Below are positions 55,650 through 64,000 of a stretch of DNA of 64,000 bases, one piece after another. The stretch is from positions 29,931 to 93,930 of the forward strand of contig NZ_JAFFQA010000017.1 in the NCBI RefSeq assembly GCF_016919065.1. Direction: 5' to 3'. Under the pieces are notes generated by a model. That model was not told where the DNA came from. It did no database searches and saw only the letters and a list, made by a program, of their open reading frames with translations. How positions within the stretch are numbered: position 1 is the stretch's first letter; each line of letters begins with the position of its first letter. Source of the DNA: Desulfobulbus rhabdoformis. Its GTDB lineage: Bacteria > Desulfobacterota > Desulfobulbia > Desulfobulbales > Desulfobulbaceae. A program made the position numbers and the translations under genes.

Positions 55650-56021
55650 GTGAATGTAAACGCATTTTTCGATTCGATTTTAGACAAGTTCGGTGCCATA
55701 ACTGAACCCATTGGCCGTTTTCTCGAACAGACCAAACTTCCTGACCAGATTCACTCTGTTGACTTTTCGGGGCTTTTTTCAAACCCTTGGTTCCTCGTCC
55801 CCTTCATTGGCCTCGTGGGCTATCTTTTATACAAAAAGGCATTTCGCGATCTCTTTATCATGGGCACAATCGTTGCTTTATGGTGGGTATCGGGGACGCA
55901 GTACATGCAGACACTGGTTGTCAACGGCGAACTCCAGGTCAACAAAGTACTCCCCGTTCTCTTTGGTGGAGCAGCCTTGATTGGCCTGATAATATACTTG
56001 CTTTTTGGACGTTCAGACTGA
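55650..56021 (+). CDS. Small membrane protein, unknown
   Basis: 123 residues starting at GTG, with AGGAG 8 bases upstream; no ATG fits, and the upstream frame runs through the repeat. After an amphipathic N-terminus (VNAFFDSILDKFGAITEPIG) there are three hydrophobic segments: PWFLVPFIGLVGYLLY, LFIMGTIVALWWVSG, and VLFGGAALIGLIIYLLF. Not recognised. Confidence 0.7.
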   Translation: MNVNAFFDSILDKFGAITEPIGRFLEQTKLPDQIHSVDFSGLFSNPWFLVPFIGLVGYLLYKKAFRDLFIMGTIVALWWVSGTQYMQTLVVNGELQVNKVLPVLFGGAALIGLIIYLLFGRSD

Positions 56022-56111
56022 CCACTGATCTTGAGACCTCCCCAGGGCCGGTGAAAACGGACGACTGCCGATCACAGCAAACAGCCCCCAAAATCAGCTA
56101 TAAATACACAA

Positions 56112-56203
56112 GGGTGCCTCAAATAATAAGCTTTTTTCAATCAAGCTCAGGTAAGCGTGAGAATCCGGGAGATTGACAGAAAAAGCAATTATTCAAAATT
56201 CCC
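56112..56203. repeat. Internally deleted 141-bp repeat
   Basis: Both ends (GGGTGCCTCAAATAATAAGC and the complement-like GCAATTATTCAAAATTCCCTC) match the family in the orientation of copy 2, but the centre is missing. It stands 18 bp from the full copy that follows. Confidence 0.65.
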
Positions 56204-56221
56204 TCAAGAATCCAGATTCAA

Positions 56222-56362
56222 GGGTGTCTTGAATAATTAGATTTTTCAATGAAGGCCAAGGATTGTGCAAAATTTTACCGCAGGCATATATGTGATATTC
56301 CGAAAATAAAATTTTAAGCATGACGCCGGGATTGGCAGAAAAAGCAATTATTCAAGATACCC
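56222..56362. repeat. 141-bp MITE-like repeat, copy 2 (inverted)
   Basis: Same length as copies 1 and 3 and reverse-complementary to them: starts GGGTGTCTTGAATAATT and ends with the complement of GGGTATCTTGAATAATT. It lies in the 385-bp gap before the cyclic-nucleotide-binding gene. Confidence 0.85.
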
Positions 56363-56406
56363 TCAAGCCATTGCCCTCCTCCTAACCAGGAACCGACGCA
56401 CAGCCT

Positions 56407-57495
56407 ATGCCTTCGAAAAAAACTTCAAAATATCGTGACGCAATTTTCGTTGTAACCGAAGAGAAGAGCTGCCCGATTTACAATATTGGAGAGGAATTCA
56501 AAGTTGAAAACAGCGGATTAAGCGTCCCCGAAGGGAAACCCGCCTGCCTGCTCATGGTCCAGGAGCTGATGAAAGCTGTCGCCGAACACAAAAGCATGAA
56601 ACAGTTTTCCCCCTACGGCGTGCAAAAGCTACGCTTTGAATGCGGTGGCTGCACCGGAATCATTCGTTTTGAATTTAAAAAAGAAAAAGAATTTGCCACA
56701 CTCCAGATGAAGCTGCTGGCTGCCGCAGAACAACGAGCCAAGATGCGCCATTTGGATAAATTTTACGACCTGCTGCGCAAGCTGGAAATCTTCGAGCCAC
56801 TTGATGACAACAGCCTGCGAGATCTCTCCGGTCAGCTCAAAATAAAAGACTACAAAGCCAATAAAGTTATTCTCAGAAAAGGTGACCCCGGCACCCACCT
56901 CTACATCATCCTCGAGGGCAAAGTCGCTGTCATTGGCGATAACGGCCAAACGGTATCAGAAATGTTTTCAGGTGACATCTTTGGCGAAATGAGCCTTCTC
57001 TCCGGAGAGGCGGTCACCACCAACATTCATTCACGCGAAGACACCCGACTGGCCTCTCTGTCCAGCAAAGATTTCAAACACGTCCTCAACCGTTACCCAG
57101 TACTCCAGGTCTTTTTCTATCGCATGCTGGTTGAAAGGGCCCAGGCCAACTCCATGCGCTCGGGGACTATCAGTTCGGGGATGTCGGGCCGTCTCTCAGA
57201 CATCCATGCAGTTGAACTGTTCCAGCTTATCAACTCCAGCCAAAAAACCGGCAAGGTTGTCCTCTCTCTGGATGACGGCAATGCCGAGGTCACCTTCAAC
57301 GAGGGTGAACTTGTCCAGACCAGATACAAAGGACTTAGCGGCAAGGAGGCATTTTTTGCACTCTTGGCCAAAAACGAGGGCAACTTCACCTACTCTTCCG
57401 GTCTCAACGAAGAAGAAAAGCAGCTTGAGGTTATCGGAGGCTTTATGGGCCTCGTTATGGAGGGCATGCGCCGCGTTGACGAACAAAGCGGATAA
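56407..57495 (+). CDS. Cyclic-nucleotide-binding / DUF4388 protein
   Basis: 362 residues in three parts. Residues 1-95: a small Cys-containing domain (SCPIYNIGEEFKVE ... CGGCTGIIRFEF) resembling the TIGR04076-type domain. Residues 115-235: a cNMP-binding domain (LRKGDPGTHLYIILEGKVAV, DIFGEMSLLSGEAVTT), without the Arg of the canonical phosphate-binding cassette. Residues 255-350: DUF4388/PATAN (GRLSDIHAVELFQLINSSQK, TGKVVL). Likely a cytoplasmic signalling adaptor. Upstream of the hydrogenase operon but separated by 262 bp. Confidence 0.85.
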   Translation: MPSKKTSKYRDAIFVVTEEKSCPIYNIGEEFKVENSGLSVPEGKPACLLMVQELMKAVAEHKSMKQFSPYGVQKLRFECGGCTGIIRFEFKKEKEFATLQMKLLAAAEQRAKMRHLDKFYDLLRKLEIFEPLDDNSLRDLSGQLKIKDYKANKVILRKGDPGTHLYIILEGKVAVIGDNGQTVSEMFSGDIFGEMSLLSGEAVTTNIHSREDTRLASLSSKDFKHVLNRYPVLQVFFYRMLVERAQANSMRSGTISSGMSGRLSDIHAVELFQLINSSQKTGKVVLSLDDGNAEVTFNEGELVQTRYKGLSGKEAFFALLAKNEGNFTYSSGLNEEEKQLEVIGGFMGLVMEGMRRVDEQSG

Positions 57496-57757
57496 ACCTC
57501 CCCCTCAGCCCCCCTTTAGCACAACACAAAACTCCCCTTTAGAACATCGGACGAACAGGAAGTTACCTTCACGACGCGCCTCCCTGTCGCAAAAAACCAT
57601 TGTGCAAACTGTGCAAAGAAGGAATTTAGTTGCACACGCCCCCCGTTTGCCTATATACAACAATCAGAAGTGGTCATTTTTATGTATTTTTTGGGAAGGA
57701 GCATCGCACTATAACGAGTCGTAAATAAACAAAAAAACTTCCTCGAGGAGGTGACAG
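57496..57757. other. Hydrogenase operon control region
   Basis: 262 bp. Contains a short direct repeat TGTGCAAA (twice near 57600-57620) and ends with GAGGAGGTGACAG before the ATG. No confident promoter assignment. Confidence 0.4.
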
Positions 57758-58855
57758 ATGGAGTCGAAGGTTGTTTCGAGCAACGAGAGTCTGTTGAGTG
57801 GTGTAACACGCAGGGATTTTATGAAATTCTGCACAGCGGTAGCTGCTACCATGGGGCTCCCGATAGCGTCGGCGCCCAAGATAGCCGAGGCTGTAACTTC
57901 GCCCAAAAGGCCTCCTGTCATCTGGCTCTCCGGCCAGGAATGTACCGGCTGTGTTGAATCTCTCCTTCGCACCGGCCACCCCACCATTGAAACCCTCATT
58001 TTTGATCTCATCTCCCTCGAGTACTCTGAAACACTCAATGCCGGCTCCGGTCACCAGGCAGAAGAGGAACGAGCAAAGTCCATAGAGGCCAACAAAGGCA
58101 AATTCATCCTCGTTGTCGACGGCGCCATCCCGGTGAAGGAAAACGGTATTTTTTGCCAGATCGCAGGCAAGCCGGTTTTAGACATCCTCAACGAAACAGC
58201 CCCCCTTGCAGCGGCAGTCATTGCCATCGGTTCCTGTGCCTCCTGGGGTGGAGTGGCGGCTGCCGATCCCAACCCGACCGGGGCCACCCCGGTGCACGAG
58301 ATCCTCAACCCCAAAGGCATCCCGGTGGTGAACATTCCCGGCTGCCCGCCCAACCCCTACAACTTCCTTTCTACAGTCATTCACTTCCTTACCTTTCATA
58401 AACTTCCGGCCCTGGATGATAAGGGACGCCCCAAATTTGCCTACAGCCGTCTGATCCACGAAAACTGTGAGCGCAGACCCCATTTTGATGCGGGTCGTTT
58501 TGCCCAGGAATTTGGCGACGAAGGCCATCGCAAAGGGTATTGCCTCTATAAACTTGGCTGTAAAGGACCGGAAACCTATAACAACTGCTCGACCCTCCCC
58601 TTTAACGATACGCCTGGCTGCTGGCCGGTTGCCACAGGCTCCCCCTGCTTTGGCTGTTCGGAGGAAAAGGTTGGATTTCACAGCCCGCTCTTTTCCAAGG
58701 CAAAGGTTATCTTCCCCACCCCACCGGCAAGGCACCCGGAAACCATTCCTGAAAAAGGAGCTGGCGCCAAGAACTTCGCCTATGGCGTTGCGGGTGCAGC
58801 CATTGGCGCGACAGCGGTTGCTCTGGCCAAACGTGGTGGTGACTCGGAAGACTGA
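57758..58855 (+). CDS. hybO: [NiFe] hydrogenase small subunit (Hyb type)
   Basis: 365 residues. A Tat signal (TRRDFMKFCTAVAATMGLP). Iron-sulfur ligands for the proximal cluster in SGQECTGCVESLL, GSCASWGG and GCPPNPYNF; distal and medial clusters in HENCERR, CLYKLGCKGPETYNNC and CWPVATGSPCFGC. A C-terminal hydrophobic helix (GAAIGATAVALAKR) anchors it. It carries electrons from the Ni-Fe site to the HybA/HybB module outside the cytoplasmic membrane. Confidence 0.93.
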   Translation: MESKVVSSNESLLSGVTRRDFMKFCTAVAATMGLPIASAPKIAEAVTSPKRPPVIWLSGQECTGCVESLLRTGHPTIETLIFDLISLEYSETLNAGSGHQAEEERAKSIEANKGKFILVVDGAIPVKENGIFCQIAGKPVLDILNETAPLAAAVIAIGSCASWGGVAAADPNPTGATPVHEILNPKGIPVVNIPGCPPNPYNFLSTVIHFLTFHKLPALDDKGRPKFAYSRLIHENCERRPHFDAGRFAQEFGDEGHRKGYCLYKLGCKGPETYNNCSTLPFNDTPGCWPVATGSPCFGCSEEKVGFHSPLFSKAKVIFPTPPARHPETIPEKGAGAKNFAYGVAGAAIGATAVALAKRGGDSED

Positions 58856-58879
58856 TCCTTAGCGCAGGAGAACGAAGTT

Positions 58880-59902
58880 ATGGCTCTTAACAGACGAGAT
58901 TTTCTCAAATTTTCAGCTGGAGCCGGCCTGATGGTGACAGCTGGAGCCAGGCCGACACAGGCCAGCCCACACGGCGAGCTTTCCCCCGAGGCGGTCGGCA
59001 TCCTCTATGATGCAACACTCTGTATTGGCTGCATGTCGTGCATGGTCAACTGCAAAAAGGCCAATGCCGAACCCGGTGGCGCGCTCTATCACCGGGAGAC
59101 GGCAGGAACGATCCCCTACGAATACCCTGAAAATGGGGATCCCATCTATGATGCCCCGCAACGACTCTCAGCTCATACCCTCTGCATGATCAAAGCGTAT
59201 AACGGGGAAGAAGATGGCCCTGTCGGTAAGGGCTCAACCTTTTCCTTTATGAAACAGCACTGCCTGCACTGCCTGGAACCGGCATGCGTTTCCGTCTGTC
59301 CGGTTGCCGCCCTGCAAAAACAACCGGGGACCGGTATCGTCACGTATAACAAAGACCGCTGTTTTGGCTGTCGGTACTGCCAGATCGCCTGTCCCTTTGG
59401 CATTCCGCAATACGAATGGCACAAGGCTTCGCCCTCGGTGGTCAAATGTCAGCTCTGCAACCACCGCTACGCCCAGGGAAGATATTCCGCCTGCTGCGAA
59501 GCCTGTCCCACCGGCGCCTCTCTCTTTGGCAAGGTCAAGGATCTGCGGGAAGAGGCCAAGCGTCGCCTCACCCTCAAACCAGGGGAAACGTATAACTATC
59601 CAGTGAAGAGGGTAGACGGAAACGAGCGGACTGAGCAGGTGGTCAAAAAATATGTGGACCATGTCTACGGTATGGATGAGGCCGGTGGTACCCAGTATCT
59701 CTTTCTTGCCGGTGTCGATTTCGACAAACTCGGTTTCAACCCCAGAATCACCAATCAGGTGTACCCTGATTTCACCTGGGACTACGTCTCCCACGTCCCG
59801 GCGCTCATCGCCACCCTGCTCATCACCGGGACCGTGACCCGTATAGCTACCCAGAAATTGGGAAAAAAGAAAAACGATGCCGAAAAAGGGGATGCCGCCT
59901 GA
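58880..59902 (+). CDS. hybA: Hydrogenase iron-sulfur subunit HybA
   Basis: 340 residues with a second Tat signal (NRRDFLKFSAGAGLMVTAGA). Four [4Fe-4S] clusters are formed by CIGCMSCMVNC, CLHCLEPACVSVC, CFGCRYCQIAC and CQLC...CCEAC. A C-terminal membrane helix (VPALIATLLITGTVTRIA) is the usual HybA feature. It links the small subunit to HybB. AGGAG 8 bases upstream. Confidence 0.94.
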   Translation: MALNRRDFLKFSAGAGLMVTAGARPTQASPHGELSPEAVGILYDATLCIGCMSCMVNCKKANAEPGGALYHRETAGTIPYEYPENGDPIYDAPQRLSAHTLCMIKAYNGEEDGPVGKGSTFSFMKQHCLHCLEPACVSVCPVAALQKQPGTGIVTYNKDRCFGCRYCQIACPFGIPQYEWHKASPSVVKCQLCNHRYAQGRYSACCEACPTGASLFGKVKDLREEAKRRLTLKPGETYNYPVKRVDGNERTEQVVKKYVDHVYGMDEAGGTQYLFLAGVDFDKLGFNPRITNQVYPDFTWDYVSHVPALIATLLITGTVTRIATQKLGKKKNDAEKGDAA

Positions 59903-59978
59903 GCCATCTATTCGTCCAACTCCAAAACAGTATCGACGACATTCATCCCCTGCTTAACAACGTGTAAAGGAGATTCAC

Positions 59979-61676
59979 ATGGCCAAAAAGATTACCATTG
60001 ATCCTGTCACCAGAATTGAGGGGCATCTGCGTATAGATTGCGAAGTTGATAACGGCAAGATTACCAATGCCTGGTCTTCCGGGCAGATGTGGCGCGGCAT
60101 CGAAATTATTCTCAAGGGACGTGATCCACGTGATGCCTGGGCCTACACCCAGCGCATCTGCGGTGTCTGCACCACGGTCCACGCCATGGCCTCGGTACGG
60201 GCTGTGGAAGATGCCCTGAAACTGGAAATTCCTGCCAACGCCCATTTCATTCGCAACCTGATCGTGGGCGGACACGGCATCCATGACCACATGGTCCATT
60301 TTTACCAGCTCTGCGCCCTGGACTGGGTCGACATCGTCTCTGCGACCACCGCTGATCCGGCAGCTACGGCAAAACTTGGCCAGTCGCTTTCCGATTGGAA
60401 GGGGAACAGCGTCCAGGAGATCACAGGGATTCAGGATCGGTTGAAAAAATTCATCGCCAGCGGTCAGTTGGGCATCTTTGCCAGCGGCTACTGGGGCCAC
60501 CCGGCGATGAAACTCTCGCCCGAAGTCAACCTGTTGGCTGCCACCCATTACCTCCAGGCCCTGCAGTATCAGCGCAAGATCAACCAGGTTGTGGCCATTC
60601 TCGGCAGCAAAACGCCACATATTCAGAACCTGGCGGTGGGCGGAGTCACCAACCCCATCGATCCCGACAGTCCAGCCAATCTGACCATCGAAAAACTCTT
60701 TAATATCAAGACGCTCATTGATGAGGTGGGGGATTTCATCCACCAGGCCATGCTCACGGATGTGGCGGCCATAGGTGCCTTCTACGCCGACTGGACCCAG
60801 TATGGCGCCGGTGTCCTCAACTACCTCTCCGTGCCAGACATGCCCCTGGATAATAAGGGCAACTACGCCCTGCCCGGCGGCTATATTCCGGCTGGTGATC
60901 TGGGCAAATTCATGCCGATAAAGACCCAGAAGGACAAAGCACTCTATGATTCGATCAAGGAGTCGATCAAACACTCCTGGTACAATGGCAACTGGGATCG
61001 CTCGCCCTACGAGGAAGACACGATTCCCAAATACACCGGCTTTGAATACGACAACAAGTATTCCTGGGTCAAAGCACCCACCTTCATGGGCCAGCCTGCC
61101 CAGGTCGGCCCCCTGCCCCATGTGGTGGCTATGTATTTAAGTGGTCATGCGCTGACCAAGAAGCTGGTCGACCAGACACTGGCAACCGTCTCCAGCATCG
61201 CCAAAACCCAGGTGGGCATTGGAGCATTGCACTCCACCATTGGTCGCATTGCCGCCCGGGTCATCCGTACGGCTGTGCTCCACGATGCCATGAAGGGCCA
61301 GTGGCAGGCGTTAATCGACAATATCGGCAAGGGTGATCTCGATACCTTTAACGCACCTGCCTTTCCGCGAGGTGAGCAGCGGGGTACGGGTTTTCATGAG
61401 GCACCTCGCGGTACCCTCTCCCATTGGATTGTTATTGAAAACGGCAAAATCAAAAATTATCAGTGCGTGGTTCCCTCGACCTGGAATGCAGGTCCCCGCA
61501 ACAGCGAGGATGCTCTGGGCCCCTATGAGGCATCGCTGGTCGGCAATCCGGTGGCCGATGACGAACTACCTCTTGAGGTGTTACGCACGGTGCATTCCTT
61601 TGATCCCTGCCTGGCCTGCGCCATTCACCTGGTGGACGGCAAAAAGACTCCCATTACCAAGGTGAAAGTCCTGTGA
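59979..61676 (+). CDS. hybC: [NiFe] hydrogenase large subunit (Hyb type)
   Basis: 565 residues. Ni-Fe ligands in RICGVCTTVHA (near residue 60) and in DPCLACAIH at the C-terminus, leaving a 15-residue tail for removal by the protease. It lacks a signal peptide and is exported with the Tat-bearing small subunit. The Hyb (group 1c) type fits uptake or reversible use with menaquinone. Overlaps the protease gene by 4 bp. Confidence 0.96.
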   Translation: MAKKITIDPVTRIEGHLRIDCEVDNGKITNAWSSGQMWRGIEIILKGRDPRDAWAYTQRICGVCTTVHAMASVRAVEDALKLEIPANAHFIRNLIVGGHGIHDHMVHFYQLCALDWVDIVSATTADPAATAKLGQSLSDWKGNSVQEITGIQDRLKKFIASGQLGIFASGYWGHPAMKLSPEVNLLAATHYLQALQYQRKINQVVAILGSKTPHIQNLAVGGVTNPIDPDSPANLTIEKLFNIKTLIDEVGDFIHQAMLTDVAAIGAFYADWTQYGAGVLNYLSVPDMPLDNKGNYALPGGYIPAGDLGKFMPIKTQKDKALYDSIKESIKHSWYNGNWDRSPYEEDTIPKYTGFEYDNKYSWVKAPTFMGQPAQVGPLPHVVAMYLSGHALTKKLVDQTLATVSSIAKTQVGIGALHSTIGRIAARVIRTAVLHDAMKGQWQALIDNIGKGDLDTFNAPAFPRGEQRGTGFHEAPRGTLSHWIVIENGKIKNYQCVVPSTWNAGPRNSEDALGPYEASLVGNPVADDELPLEVLRTVHSFDPCLACAIHLVDGKKTPITKVKVL

Positions 61677-62182
61677 GTTGGCAACAGATGAATACCCTGG
61701 TTTTGGGAATCGGCAACTTACTTATCGGGGATGAGGGGGTGGGCTGCAAGACCATCGAAGAGCTGGAGCGCCGCTTTGAGCTGCCAGCAGGCGTTGAATG
61801 TGTCGATGGTGGCACGGCGGGGTTTGAACTCCTGACTATGATCGATGGCAGGGATCACCTCATTTTAATCGATGCCCTGCAAAACGACCGTGCCCCCGGC
61901 ACGGTGGTCATGGTTGAAGGAAACGAAGTGCCCCAGGCCTTTCATGCCCGGACAACACCCCATCAACTGGGCATCTGCGATGTCCTCGCCGCTGCCCAGC
62001 TTGGCGGGACCATGCCGGGCAGTCTGACCCTCTATGGCATAGAACCCAAACAACTGGATGTCGGAATCGGCCTTTCCCCGGAGGTGGAGGCTGGAATGGA
62101 AAAAACCATCGGAGCAGTGGTGCACCAACTCCGTCACATTGGCTATGAGGTGAAAACACATGCAATCCAATCCGAACATTAA
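61673..62182 (+). CDS. hybD: Hydrogenase maturation endopeptidase
   Basis: 169 residues. Family motifs GIGNLLIGDEGVGCK, DGGTAGFELL, a DALQ segment and HQLGICDVLAAA with Ni-binding acidic/His residues. It trims the large-subunit C-terminus after nickel insertion. The GTG start overlaps the large-subunit stop (GTGA) with AAGG 9 bases upstream; ATG at 61688 is the alternative. Confidence 0.93.
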   Translation: MSWQQMNTLVLGIGNLLIGDEGVGCKTIEELERRFELPAGVECVDGGTAGFELLTMIDGRDHLILIDALQNDRAPGTVVMVEGNEVPQAFHARTTPHQLGICDVLAAAQLGGTMPGSLTLYGIEPKQLDVGIGLSPEVEAGMEKTIGAVVHQLRHIGYEVKTHAIQSEH

Positions 62183-63284
62183 AACCTGGACTCCGGCGAC
62201 CATCGTCATGGTGGCGCTGATCCTTCTTGGCAGTGGAGTGGCGCTCTATCGCATGCTTTACGGGCTGGGTGCCGCCACCAATATGAACGACGGGTATCCC
62301 TGGGGATTCTGGCTGGGCTTGGATGTTCTTGGCGGCGTGGCCATGGCTGCAGGCGGTTTTATTATCGCCTGCGCGGTCTATCTTTTTAACTGGAAAAAGT
62401 ACCGCCCCATTGTCCGCCCGGCTATCATGACCGCCTTTTTAGGCTACCTCATGGCGGTGGTCGCCATCTTTCTCGACATTGGCCATCCCTTTCGCCTGCC
62501 GCATCCCATGTTTATGTGGCAGTACCATTCGGTGATGTGGGTTGTGGCCATGCATGTCATCTTTTACACCACCACCCTGGCCCTTGAGTTCAGCCCCATG
62601 CTCCTTGAGCGCTTAGGCTGGGAAAAGGCCCGCAAGGCGGTTGGCAAAATCATGGTGGGTGCGGTCATCTTTGGCGTGATGCTTTCCACCCTGCATCAGT
62701 CCTCGTTGGGTGCGGTGTTTCTTATTGCGCCGGAGAAGATGTCGCCTCTGTGGTGGGATACCAAGCTGCCCTTTCATTTTCTGGTTTCAGCCGTGGCCAT
62801 GGGGCTTGCCATGGTGAGCTTTGAGACCATGCTCAGTGCCAAATTTCTTGATCATAAAGTCGATAAAGAGATCTTTTATGGCCTGGCCCGTGGCATACTG
62901 ATTGTGCTGGGATTTTACCTGCTGCTCAAACTCTACCAGCTCTTTGCGGTGGCCAGTCCGAATATGGCTTTTGATGGCTCGGTGGAAGGGAATATGTATC
63001 TGTTGGAGATGCTGGTTGGGGTGTTGTTGCCCATTGCACTCTTAAGCGTCAAAAAATACCGAACCAGCGTCAGCATGCTCTTTTCTATCAATGTTCTTGT
63101 CATTATCGGAGTCATTCTCAATAGAATGAATGTCTGCCTGTTTTCCATGGAAAGCTACACCACCTGGCACGGCGCCGCCTATTCCCCTTCATGGAAAGAG
63201 TTTATTGTCTCGCTTGGCATCATCTCACTGGGTGTTTTTCTCTACAAGATGTCTGCCAAGCACCTACCCCTGTTTTCACACTGA
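62160..63284 (+). CDS. hybB: Hydrogenase membrane subunit HybB (NrfD family)
   Basis: 374 residues with about ten membrane segments (e.g. WTPATIVMVALILLGSGVAL, LDVLGGVAMAAGGFIIACAV, FYTTTLALEFSPMLLE). NrfD-type proteins pass electrons to quinone and may move protons. GAGGTG precedes the ATG, which lies inside the end of the protease gene (23-bp overlap). In E. coli hybB comes before hybC; here it follows the protease gene. Confidence 0.93.
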   Translation: MQSNPNIKTWTPATIVMVALILLGSGVALYRMLYGLGAATNMNDGYPWGFWLGLDVLGGVAMAAGGFIIACAVYLFNWKKYRPIVRPAIMTAFLGYLMAVVAIFLDIGHPFRLPHPMFMWQYHSVMWVVAMHVIFYTTTLALEFSPMLLERLGWEKARKAVGKIMVGAVIFGVMLSTLHQSSLGAVFLIAPEKMSPLWWDTKLPFHFLVSAVAMGLAMVSFETMLSAKFLDHKVDKEIFYGLARGILIVLGFYLLLKLYQLFAVASPNMAFDGSVEGNMYLLEMLVGVLLPIALLSVKKYRTSVSMLFSINVLVIIGVILNRMNVCLFSMESYTTWHGAAYSPSWKEFIVSLGIISLGVFLYKMSAKHLPLFSH

Positions 63285-63303
63285 ACGCAAGAGGTTGACT
63301 CAA

Positions 63304-63621
63304 ATGCACATGCTCCATTACTGGCAAAAAACAGCTGTTGTTTTAGCTTTTGCGCTGATAACCGTTCCTTGCGGGCAACCACAACAATGCCAGGCCAAAG
63401 AGCCCTGTGAAAAACTGGTACAAAACAAATGCAGCAGCTGTCATTTTGTGACATACATCTGCGAGCCCATAGAGCGAGGCAAGGGGAGTTTTTACTGGAA
63501 AAGGACGGTTAAGGCCATGGTCATGAGCGGCATGGAAACCACCAAGGAAGAAAACGAGCAATTGGTCGACTGCCTCGGCAACCCAAGTGACAAGGTTCAA
63601 GCGCTTTGCCCGAATAAGTAA
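63304..63621 (+). CDS. Small monohaem c-type cytochrome
   Basis: 105 residues. N-terminal signal (VVLAFALITVPCGQPQQCQA), a CSSCH haem-binding motif at 43-47 and candidate distal Met in AMVMSGMETT. It follows hybB by 19 bp in the same direction, so it may be the periplasmic electron partner of the hydrogenase (inference). Other Cys (35, 55, and two near the C-terminus) suggest disulfides. Confidence 0.8.
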   Translation: MHMLHYWQKTAVVLAFALITVPCGQPQQCQAKEPCEKLVQNKCSSCHFVTYICEPIERGKGSFYWKRTVKAMVMSGMETTKEENEQLVDCLGNPSDKVQALCPNK

Positions 63622-63622
63622 T

Positions 63623-63763
63623 GGGAATCTTGAATAATTGCTTTTTCTGCCAATCCCGGCGTCATGCTTAAAATTTTATCCTCGGAATATCATGTATATG
63701 CCTGCGGTAAAATTTTGCGCAATCCTTGGCCTTGATTGAAAAATCTAATTATTCAAGACACCC
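63623..63763. repeat. 141-bp MITE-like repeat, copy 3
   Basis: Same orientation as copy 1 and near-identical; ends GGGAATCTTGAATAATT and the complement of GGGTGTCTTGAATAATT. It begins 1 base after the cytochrome gene stop and may serve as its 3' end. Confidence 0.85.
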
Positions 63764-64000
63764 TAATTCTACTTTGGGAATCATTTAACTTGCTGAATTT
63801 TTATCAAAATTGTGTATAATAACACCATCAAATAATTCATTTTTTGGGGGGCGTTTTACCTCATCTCAGCGTCTCCCAAAAAAAGAAATTCAGCAAAGGT
63901 AAATCCTCATGTCAGACTCCAAGTGTTGACGGGCCTTGCCCGTCAACTTTTGTCTTTCAGTGGGAGTTATCGTCAATTTTTTCAGCGACATACAGTCAAT
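63764..64000. other. Right end of window
   Basis: AT-rich, no ORF. GTTGACGGG/CCCGTCAAC (63926-63948) forms a 9-bp hairpin followed by TTTTGTCTTT, a possible terminator. A weaker TTTTTGGG...CCCAAAAA inverted pair spans 63841-63890. Confidence 0.5.

Overview
The window looks like chromosomal DNA of an anaerobic, sulfate- or sulfur-metabolising member of the Desulfobulbales (former Deltaproteobacteria). This is inferred from content, not from a database search: indolepyruvate:ferredoxin oxidoreductase with a phenylacetate-CoA ligase, a nifH-nifI1-nifI2-nifD-nifK nitrogenase operon with the long anaerobe-type NifD, a Hyb-type periplasmic [NiFe] hydrogenase, a CstA/BtsT-type transporter with its own LytS/LytTR pair, and a PEP-CTERM protein.

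Layout. 1-4.8 kb (minus): aromatic amino-acid oxidation operon iorA-iorB-paaK-ACT protein, with a branched-chain amino-acid binding protein cut by the window edge. 5-11.5 kb (minus): a membrane protein coupled to an ABC-F ATPase, a REP-associated tyrosine transposase between two pairs of REP-like palindromes, a radical SAM protein and RNase III. 11.6-22.7 kb: tRNA-Cys, a PEP-CTERM protein, then housekeeping genes on the minus strand (thpR, nadC, valS, dgt-like, prfB with its programmed frameshift, lnt, a CBS/CorC-like protein).

23.0-34.85 kb: an 11.8-kb element integrated in tRNA-Lys(CTT). A 49-bp att duplication bounds it and the integrase lies next to attR. All genes read on the minus strand: integrase, two DNA-binding-like proteins, a series of hairpins with YAAGG-type loops, very small overlapping genes, a prim-pol/ATPase replication protein, terminase small and large subunits, a head-morphogenesis gene broken by an in-frame TGA, and a KAP P-loop NTPase at the attL end. 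Portal, capsid, tail and lysis genes are absent, so it is either a PICI-like phage satellite or a decayed prophage.

35-40 kb: an accessory stretch with an AT-rich GGDEF gene, an IS3-family remnant, small secreted proteins and dispersed repeats. 40.3-44.5 kb (plus): a CstA/BtsT-like transporter followed by BtsS-like and BtsR-like genes. Three direct repeats on a 20-21 bp period upstream of the transporter resemble BtsR sites, suggesting a self-contained circuit.

45.2-52.4 kb (minus): nif operon behind a sigma-54 promoter and a NifA-type upstream site. It is followed by a NifB/NifX-like protein whose radical-SAM cysteines are all replaced, a thioredoxin-like [2Fe-2S] ferredoxin and a HEPN-like protein. 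52.8-54.8 kb (minus): an unrecognised protein and a class-I glutamine-amidotransferase-like protein without its nucleophile. 55.6-57.5 kb (plus): a small membrane protein and a cyclic-nucleotide-binding/DUF4388 protein. 57.7-63.6 kb (plus): hydrogenase operon small subunit-HybA-large subunit-maturation protease-HybB-monohaem cytochrome.

Two dispersed repeat families stand out. One is a 141-bp MITE-like element with inverted ends (three full-length copies, an internally deleted copy and a diverged copy). The other is a roughly 105-bp palindromic repeat with two copies 22 kb apart.
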